In this document: positions 1 through 4,537 of the stretch, in pieces
Numbering within the stretch: position 1 is the stretch's first letter
Layout: the number at the start of each line of letters is the position of its first letter
NCBI GenBank assembly: GCA_045114665.1
Contig: JBGUKW010000029.1
Location: forward strand, 1-6,852
DNA from: CADAWZ01 sp045114665
GTDB taxonomy: Bacteria > Vulcanimicrobiota > CADAWZ01
DNA length: 6,852 nt
Direction of reading: 5' to 3'
Notes under the pieces: model-generated
What the model saw: only the letters and a program-made list of their open reading frames with translations
Told to the model about the DNA's origin: nothing
Databases searched by the model: none
Translations under genes and position numbers: made by a program

Positions 1-150
1 GAGAGAACTCATAAGACCTCTAATTTAAAATGGAGGCAAGGTTCGTTAATATCCCAGAATCCCCTAAATTTATGGGGAGTATGTCAATATAATGAAACAA
101 AATCAGATAATGGAAATCATTGGGGAGCCGATGAAGTAAAACATTATTAA
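1..150 (+). CDS. 3' end of an unrecognised protein-coding gene (partial, last 49 codons)
   Basis: Frame 1 is open from the left edge to a TAA at 148-150 and encodes 49 residues ending in GNHWGADEVKHY. The fragment is polar, rich in Asn, Trp and charged residues, with one Cys and no membrane segment, so it looks like the tail of a soluble or exported domain. Support for coding: the other two plus frames are interrupted, and a terminator with its longer T-run on this strand begins about 12 nt after the stop. I do not recognise the family and assign no function. The terminal Tyr is not enough to call an outer-membrane barrel. The gene runs toward the recJ-rel-dtd block, so it is a separate transcription unit. 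The start and most of the protein lie outside the window. Confidence 0.6.
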   Translation, partial: ERTHKTSNLKWRQGSLISQNPLNLWGVCQYNETKSDNGNHWGADEVKHY

Positions 151-157
151 AGTGAAG

Positions 158-217
158 AAAAAGGGCTGTGAAAAAAGTATAGAATATTCTATTTATATAT
201 CATAGCCCTATTTTTTT
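158..217. terminator. Shared Rho-independent terminator between converging genes
   Basis: The arm AGGGCTGTG (162-170) pairs with CATAGCCCT (201-209), giving a 9-bp stem with one G-U pair on the plus strand. An A-rich run (158-162) precedes it and seven T follow (211-217). The 30-nt loop contains the perfect palindrome ATAGAATATTCTAT (179-192), which can form a second nested hairpin. On the minus strand the same arms work, but the G-U becomes an A-C mismatch and the tail is the shorter TTTTTCTT. It is therefore probably bidirectional, and best for the plus-strand gene ending at 150. It is also the first terminator reached by the minus-strand membrane-protein transcript. Confidence 0.8.
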
Positions 218-228
218 ATCTTTTCGTC

Positions 229-262
229 ATAGTCAAAAATTGTGATAATTATTTTTGACTAT
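229..262. repeat. Perfect 12-bp inverted repeat spanning the stop of the membrane-protein gene
   Basis: ATAGTCAAAAAT (229-240) and ATTTTTGACTAT (251-262) are exact reverse complements separated by 10 nt. In the minus-strand transcript the 5' arm encodes the last residues (YSQK) and contains the first base of the TAA stop, while the 3' arm lies in the untranslated region. No T-run follows on either strand, so it is not a classic intrinsic terminator. A 3'-end stabilising hairpin upstream of the terminator at 158-217 is a reasonable reading, but that role is inferred. Confidence 0.65.
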
Positions 263-1553
263 ATTCTTTGAATAATTCTTGTATTTTTTGGTAATCTTTA
301 TTTTTGAAATTTTTGTCTATATATTTTTTATAAAAATTTGTATTTTGAAATATTTTAGTCTTTAGGAATTCTTCTGCACTTTTTGAAAATGAATTTCCAT
401 ACATCATTGTTGTTATTAAGTAGTATATACATATAATTCCTAAAGCTATATAAGCAAACATTTTTAAATTAAAAATGTTGGATAAAAAATTCTTTTTTTG
501 TGATTTTAGGCATTCTGTTATTTCAGGAATTCCTGTTGCCAAAGCTGTTGCAAAAGAGAGTGAAGGAATCGCTAAATAATCATTTGTTGGAAATGGCATT
601 TGACCAAAAATATTGGAATATGGGAGAATTGATAGAGAAAATAATCCCAAACAGAATTTATAAATTTTATTTGTTGATTTTATACAAATGTAAATTGCAA
701 TTCCTATTATTACAAAAAAAACAATGCTGTATATGTATTTGGTTTGAATTGTAGATATTGCTGATAAATTGGAAAATGTTGTAATTGATTCTAAATATTT
801 TCCAATTACAGATGTTATGTCTAGTATATCTTTATTTTGAAAAATATTTGATATCGATATATGATTTTTTTGATAGAAATTTATTCCATAAATGATTGCC
901 ATTATTGCTGTTAATCCAGCAAATTTTAGTGCTTTTTTTATGTTTTCTTTTTTAAAGAAAAAAGTCCAAAGGGGGATGAGCAATGGGTATATTGTCGAAA
1001 TTCCATCATCTCTTAATGAAAATCCATATAGTCCGAGAGATAAAAGTGAACTTGATAAATCGTTATGTGGTATGTTTTTCTTTTTTTCTTTTTCTTCTTC
1101 TAATGTTTTTATGAATGTCAAGAAAGATGACAACATAAAACAGATAGATATATTGTTGTTTTGGCTCCCTGTATTTAAAATTAAATTTTCTATGTGTGCT
1201 GGGTGTACTGAATATATCATTGAAGCCCAAAAAGCAGTATTTAAATTTTTTAGTGTTTTTGATAAAAATTTATATATCAAAAATATTGATATTAAAAATA
1301 TTATTTGATTTCCAATGTTGTGATAAAATGGAGCTGTAGAGCCTTTGCCTGTGTTTGTTATGTTAAATATGTTACAGATAAAATTCAAAAAATCATTGTA
1401 AATAAGATTTAATTGGGAAGCAGTGAAGATTTTTTTGAAATTTTCAACATAAGTTGGCAAAAAAATATTAGAATATGCTAAAAATCCAGTAATTAATATA
1501 ACTACTGGATATATTTGTTCTGCTTTACAATTTTTAAAGAATTTTTTTATCAT
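249..1553 (-). CDS. Multi-spanning membrane protein, divergent TMTC/GT-C (GT39-like) relative without TPR tail
   Basis: This 434-residue protein has about ten hydrophobic spans (for example near 14-32, 82-97, 134-149, 184-200, 208-226, 273-292, 299-312, 365-385). Its landmarks follow bacterial TMTC-type proteins, which are predicted O-mannosyltransferase relatives with a GT-C membrane fold. They are HNIGNQIIF (78-86, usually HxxNxxxH), an Ala/Trp-rich segment into YSVHPAHIEN (114-123, usually FAVHPVHVE), LPYSNI (310-315) and YLAIPSLSFATALA (326-339, usually ERYLYLPSxGF). Oddly, the loop after the first span, where relatives carry an Asp pair, reads PTYVENF (33-39) with no DD. The KE motif after the middle spans appears replaced by RDDG (181-184). 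The usual long C-terminal TPR array is absent, leaving only a Lys-rich tail (about 386-434). A charged loop (150-165) is probably cytoplasmic. The start lies 2 nt after the dtd stop with no strong Shine-Dalgarno, suggesting translational coupling. Substrate and activity are unknown, and it could be an inactive or non-glycosyl member. Confidence 0.75.
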   Translation of the reverse strand: MIKKFFKNCKAEQIYPVVILITGFLAYSNIFLPTYVENFKKIFTASQLNLIYNDFLNFICNIFNITNTGKGSTAPFYHNIGNQIIFLISIFLIYKFLSKTLKNLNTAFWASMIYSVHPAHIENLILNTGSQNNNISICFMLSSFLTFIKTLEEEKEKKKNIPHNDLSSSLLSLGLYGFSLRDDGISTIYPLLIPLWTFFFKKENIKKALKFAGLTAIMAIIYGINFYQKNHISISNIFQNKDILDITSVIGKYLESITTFSNLSAISTIQTKYIYSIVFFVIIGIAIYICIKSTNKIYKFCLGLFSLSILPYSNIFGQMPFPTNDYLAIPSLSFATALATGIPEITECLKSQKKNFLSNIFNLKMFAYIALGIICIYYLITTMMYGNSFSKSAEEFLKTKIFQNTNFYKKYIDKNFKNKDYQKIQELFKEYSQK

Positions 1554-1555
1554 TT

Positions 1556-2008
1556 TTAAAAAGTCTTTTTGCTATCGAGCATTATTGTTACAGGTCCTTC
1601 ATTACAGATATTTACTGTCATTGAAGTTCTGAAAACTCCTGATTCGACATGCAATCCATATTTTTTTGTTAAACAATCCATATATTTCATGTATAGTTCA
1701 TTTGCCATTTCTGGCTTTCCAGCAGTGGAAAAACTGGGTCTTCTGCCATGTCGACAATCGCCAAGAAGTGTAAATTGAGATATTGCAAGCACACTTCCAT
1801 TTATATCTTTTACTGAAAGATTCATTTTGTCTTCTGAATCTTTGAATATTCTCATATTTGCTGTTTTGTCTGCTATATACTCAACATCTTTTTCTGTGTC
1901 ATTTTCTTCAACACCGAGCAAAACAACAAGACCTTCTTCAATTTTTCCGCTTTCTATACCCTCAGAAAGAACATTTGCTTTTGATACTCTTTGAATAACA
2001 GCTCTCAT
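1556..2008 (-). CDS. dtd: D-aminoacyl-tRNA deacylase (DTD)
   Basis: DTD is a cytoplasmic homodimer that hydrolyses D-amino acids (and glycine mischarged on tRNA-Ala) from tRNA, keeping D-residues out of protein. The 150 residues are full family length. Visible motifs are the N-terminus MRAVIQRVSKANV, SQFT (77-80), the HGRRPSFS stretch (87-94) and NEGPVT (136-141), whose Gly138-Pro139 is the cross-subunit Gly-cisPro chirality filter. The usual FGAxM segment before it reads FRTSM (126-130), keeping the Phe and Met but replacing Gly-Ala by Arg-Thr. The ATG is supported by GGAG (2018-2021) with 9-nt spacing and by the family's invariant N-terminus. It lies downstream of rel as in recJ-(apt)-relA-dtd clusters, but after a 242-nt gap, so it may have its own promoter. 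The membrane-protein gene follows after 2 nt. Confidence 0.97.
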   Translation of the reverse strand: MRAVIQRVSKANVLSEGIESGKIEEGLVVLLGVEENDTEKDVEYIADKTANMRIFKDSEDKMNLSVKDINGSVLAISQFTLLGDCRHGRRPSFSTAGKPEMANELYMKYMDCLTKKYGLHVESGVFRTSMTVNICNEGPVTIMLDSKKTF

Positions 2009-2017
2009 ATATTACAT

Positions 2018-2021
2018 CTCC
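2018..2021 (-). promoter_or_regulatory. Ribosome binding site of dtd
   Basis: GGAG lies 9 nt before the dtd ATG and fixes that start. It is followed directly by a minimal ATG-TAA pair (2017-2012), too close to the Shine-Dalgarno to be an obvious initiation site itself. Confidence 0.7.
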
Positions 2022-2069
2022 AATTATTTTCTTTCAAACTTTAAAAATTAATTAGCACAACGAGTTAAA

Positions 2070-2123
2070 TTAAACTGCTTCTAACGAAGGAGGAAAAATA
2101 CTGGAACGCATCAGTTTTTTCAT
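2070..2123 (-). CDS. Possible short leader ORF upstream of dtd (17 residues)
   Basis: On the minus strand an ATG at 2123 opens an 18-codon frame ending in TAA at 2070 and reading MKKLMRSSIFPPSLEAV. It sits between a possible -10 element (2177-2182) and dtd, and covers the alternative hairpin arms described for 2072-2120. The Lys-Lys start and the Pro-Pro pair are what one might expect of a translated leader peptide. Against it: no Shine-Dalgarno is visible before the ATG, and 17 codons open by chance is unremarkable. I list it only because of its position. Confidence 0.2.
   Translation of the reverse strand: MKKLMRSSIFPPSLEAV
2072..2120. promoter_or_regulatory. Mutually exclusive hairpin arms in the dtd leader (candidate attenuator)
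   Basis: On the minus strand, AAAAAACTG (2120-2112) can pair with CAGTATTTTT (2103-2094, one bulge), giving a short stem ending in five U. It can also pair with CAGTTT (2077-2072), enclosing a CTTC-GTTA-GAAG hairpin (2089-2078). The two pairings exclude each other, as in terminator/antiterminator pairs. The stems are short and AT-rich, so this is a candidate only. On the plus strand the 5-bp stem ACTGG/TCAGT with T6 (2115-2120) is also possible, so it could instead be a weak terminator. Confidence 0.3.
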
Positions 2124-2176
2124 AGTAAATATAATAAAAAGCGATTAATTTGAGAAAAAACTGTCTAAGTGAGTGT

Positions 2177-2205
2177 ATTATATCCAAAAATTGGCGTAAG
2201 AAGAA
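2177..2205 (-). promoter_or_regulatory. Candidate promoter for dtd and the membrane-protein gene
   Basis: A consensus -10 hexamer TATAAT lies at 2182-2177 on the minus strand. With a 17-nt spacer the -35 position reads TTCTTC (2205-2200), a poor match to TTGACA. No TGn extended -10 is present (the bases are GGA). A start near 2170 would give dtd a leader of about 160 nt. In AT-rich DNA such hexamers are common, so the support is mainly the position in the only sizeable gap of the block. Confidence 0.35.
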
Positions 2206-2250
2206 AATTAATAAGTTAAATTTATAAGAAATAAAATTCACCAACACGCC
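2186..2250 (-). terminator. Weak candidate terminator directly after rel
   Basis: On the minus strand GGCGTG (2250-2245), immediately after the rel stop, can pair with TACGCC (2198-2193), followed by AA and five T (2190-2186). The stem is G+C-rich for this region, but the loop is about 46 nt and contains only an AAATT/AATTT sub-stem. If real, it would separate rel from dtd and make the -10 just beyond it meaningful. Confidence 0.22.
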
Positions 2251-4515
2251 TTAATAATCTCTGTTTTTACCCATTAAAAATATGTCATCTGCCAAAAAAC
2301 CTCTTGATGCAGATTCAACACCTTTTATTAATGACAATTTTCTAAGTGCAGAATTTAACTGTGCTTTGTCAAAAACTTCTATGCTGATCGTAACTATTGC
2401 CTTATTTTTCTTGACCTTAGCACTGCATTCATTTGTCGGAATCCTCATTTCACTCAATACATTCATAAATTCTGCGAGAAGTCCTCTTCTGTCTTTTGCT
2501 TCTATTTCAAGTTTTACATGATATCTTCTGTCTGATCTCGACTCATCCCATCTGACTTCTGTTATTCTGTCAGATTGAATATTTGGACAATTTCTTCGGT
2601 GAATTGCAACTCCTGTTCCGATTTTCCAGTGTCCAACAATTTCATCACCAGGTATTGGATTACAACATTTAGCAAAAACAACAAGAACATTGTCAACACC
2701 TTTTACGATGACACCTTTATTTAATTTATCCTTTTTGGGATTTGGCTTTTTGGCTTGGATTAATATTTCTTCTTGTTCTTTTGGGAGTTCATCTTTTATT
2801 TTTTGTATAATTTGAGTTATTGAAGTTTCTCCATAACCTATAGAAGCAATTAAATCTTCTTGATTAGAAAAATTTAATTTGATTGCTATTTTGTTTAAAA
2901 GTTCATTATTGGTCATCAATTCAGGAGAAATTCTTTTGTCTGTTCTTTGAAGTCTTTTTAACTCTTTTTCAAGAATATCTTTTCCCCTTAGGATATTTTC
3001 TTCTCTTCTTTCTTTTTTGAACCATTGACGGATTTTAATTTTTGTATGAGTACCACGACAAATATTGAGCCAATCAAGACTTGGATTAGCATTTTTAGAT
3101 GTTATAATTTCAACTCTATCACCATTTTGTAATCTATAATTTAGAGGTACAATATTTGAATTTACTTTTGCACCAACGCATTTATGACCTACATCTGTAT
3201 GTATTCTGTATGCAAAATCTATTGGTGTTGAGCCTACAGGAAGGTCTATTGCATCCCCTTTAGGAGTATAGACAAAAACTTCAGATTCATTTATATCCAT
3301 TATGATATTGTCGATATAGTCTCTGACATCTTTTGAATCTTTTTGCCACTCAATTATTCTTTTCACCCAAGGATATTCATCTTGACTTGATATATTTCTT
3401 CGTTCTTTGTAAGCCCAATGGGCAGCAGGTCCATATTCATTTACCATGTGCATTTCCATTGTTCTTATTTGGATTTCTATTGGCTCGCCACCTGGACCAT
3501 ATACTGTTGTATGAAGAGATCTATAGCCATTTGATTTTGGTCTTGCTATATAATCTTTAATTCTATCTTTCATAGGTGTCCACAATTTGTGAACAGCTCC
3601 TAAGACTTTATAACATGATTCTATATCATTCACTATTACTCTAATTGCAAATAGATCGTATATCTCGGAAAAATCTTTTCCTCTTTGATTTATTTTTTGC
3701 CAAACACTGTAAATATGTTTTCTTCTGCCAGAAATTTGCAAAACATCTACTTCATCTTCTTCAAGGGCTTTGGTTATGATTGACACTGTATTTTGGATTA
3801 TTTTTTCCTTATCTGCCATTTTGGCATCGACAAGTTCTTTTAAATGCTTGTATTCTGTTGGATTTAGATATGAGAAAGAAAGGTCTTCAAGTTCCCATTT
3901 CATTTTCCATATACCAAGACGAGATGCAATAGCCGCATAAATTGTAAGTGTTTCGTTTGCAATTCTTTCTTGTTTGTCTTTTCTCATAAATGCCAATGTA
4001 CGCATATTATGAAGTCTATCTGCAAATTTTATAAGTATTACTCTTATATCTTTTGCCATAGATATAAAAATTTTTCTTAAATTTTCTGCTTGTCGGTCTG
4101 CTCTTGATTTAAAAGCTGTGCCTTTTGCCAAATTTTGTTCGTTTGGAACTGAAAAAGCTGACAATTTTGTAACTCCGTCAACCAATCCAGCTATTTCAGG
4201 AGAAAATTCTTTGCTTATATCTTCTAATGTTGTATCTGTATCTTCTACTGTATCATGTAAAAGGGCAGCTACTATGGTACTTTCGTCCATATTCATTTTT
4301 GCAAGAATCATTGCAACAGATAGAGGATGAATTATATATGGCTCTCCTGATTTTCTTTTTTGGTCTTTATGAAGTTCTTTTGCAAAATTATATGCTTTTT
4401 TGATTATTTCTAAATTTGCTCCAAGTCGAGCATCTGCTACTTCTTGTAATAGTTCTTCTATTGTTGGAGGAGTAGTTTTTTGAATATCTGTTTGTTGTTT
4501 TACAGCGCCAACCAT
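2251..4515 (-). CDS. rel: Bifunctional (p)ppGpp synthetase/hydrolase, long RelA/SpoT homologue
   Basis: Rel makes (p)ppGpp from ATP and GDP/GTP on starved ribosomes and hydrolyses it in its HD domain. The 754 residues match the usual long-Rel length. Domains in order: HD hydrolase (about 35-205), with His63, His87-Asp88, Glu91-Asp92 and Asp166 in FADRLHNMR all present, so hydrolase should be active; synthetase (about 240-370) with RRKHIYS, Asp287 in YDLFAIR, NGYRSLHTT and Glu347 in IEIQIRT; TGS (about 413-474); helical region; zinc-finger/conserved-Cys region with Cys617-Cys618, His639 and Cys643; ACT (about 665-740). The motif RIKD (318-321) is the RxKD form of bifunctional enzymes, not the ExDD of monofunctional RelA. 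Compared with the streptococcal Rel sequence as I recall it, about 12 extra residues follow VTKL (115-118). The ATG at 4515 has AAGAGG 8 nt upstream and lies 22 nt after recJ, implying co-transcription. Confidence 0.97.
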   Translation of the reverse strand: MVGAVKQQTDIQKTTPPTIEELLQEVADARLGANLEIIKKAYNFAKELHKDQKRKSGEPYIIHPLSVAMILAKMNMDESTIVAALLHDTVEDTDTTLEDISKEFSPEIAGLVDGVTKLSAFSVPNEQNLAKGTAFKSRADRQAENLRKIFISMAKDIRVILIKFADRLHNMRTLAFMRKDKQERIANETLTIYAAIASRLGIWKMKWELEDLSFSYLNPTEYKHLKELVDAKMADKEKIIQNTVSIITKALEEDEVDVLQISGRRKHIYSVWQKINQRGKDFSEIYDLFAIRVIVNDIESCYKVLGAVHKLWTPMKDRIKDYIARPKSNGYRSLHTTVYGPGGEPIEIQIRTMEMHMVNEYGPAAHWAYKERRNISSQDEYPWVKRIIEWQKDSKDVRDYIDNIIMDINESEVFVYTPKGDAIDLPVGSTPIDFAYRIHTDVGHKCVGAKVNSNIVPLNYRLQNGDRVEIITSKNANPSLDWLNICRGTHTKIKIRQWFKKERREENILRGKDILEKELKRLQRTDKRISPELMTNNELLNKIAIKLNFSNQEDLIASIGYGETSITQIIQKIKDELPKEQEEILIQAKKPNPKKDKLNKGVIVKGVDNVLVVFAKCCNPIPGDEIVGHWKIGTGVAIHRRNCPNIQSDRITEVRWDESRSDRRYHVKLEIEAKDRRGLLAEFMNVLSEMRIPTNECSAKVKKNKAIVTISIEVFDKAQLNSALRKLSLIKGVESASRGFLADDIFLMGKNRDY

Positions 4516-4523
4516 TTTTTTAG

Positions 4524-4529
4524 CCTCTT
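4524..4529 (-). promoter_or_regulatory. Ribosome binding site of rel
   Basis: AAGAGG lies 8 nt before the rel ATG, inside the 22-nt recJ-rel spacer. It decides the start, and leaves no room for a separate promoter outside the recJ coding region. Confidence 0.75.
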
Positions 4530-4537
4530 ATGTGCTT

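Larger units (their letters stand above)
2009..2250. other. Intergenic region between rel and dtd
   Basis: This 242-nt stretch is the only sizeable gap in the minus-strand block. I find no convincing gene in it. A 60-codon minus-strand frame starting at a GTG (2247) lacks a ribosome binding site and has a Phe/Ile/Tyr-heavy composition expected of translated AT-rich spacer. The region holds a candidate terminator, a -10 hexamer, a possible leader ORF and the alternative hairpin arms listed separately. On the plus strand AAGGAGG (2087-2093) is a perfect Shine-Dalgarno, but only a CTG follows at suitable spacing (2101), opening just 15 codons. Confidence 0.6.

Noticed and set aside
500..754. 84-residue plus-strand frame
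   Set aside because: Antisense to the membrane-protein gene, with no motif or ribosome binding site of note.
892..1308. 138-residue plus-strand frame inside the membrane-protein gene
   Set aside because: It is antisense to a gene with recognisable family motifs; its composition simply mirrors that gene.
2012..2017. ATG-TAA minimal start-stop pair just before dtd
   Set aside because: It abuts the GGAG with no spacing, so initiation there is unlikely, and a 6-nt match in AT-rich DNA is expected by chance.
2087..2148. Plus-strand mini-gene from CTG 2101 after AAGGAGG
   Set aside because: Only 15 codons from a very rare start; no supporting features, and it runs into the rel-dtd spacer.
2131..2167. 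TAGACA (2167-2162) and TATTAT (2136-2131) as a minus-strand promoter
   Set aside because: The spacer would be 25 nt, too long for a sigma-70-type promoter.
2065..2247. 60-residue minus-strand frame starting with GTG right after rel
   Set aside because: It has no ribosome binding site, a rare start and a Phe/Ile/Tyr-heavy composition typical of translated AT-rich spacer; it also overlaps the candidate regulatory elements.
3333..3560. 75-residue plus-strand frame within rel
   Set aside because: Shadow of the strongly conserved synthetase domain on the opposite strand.
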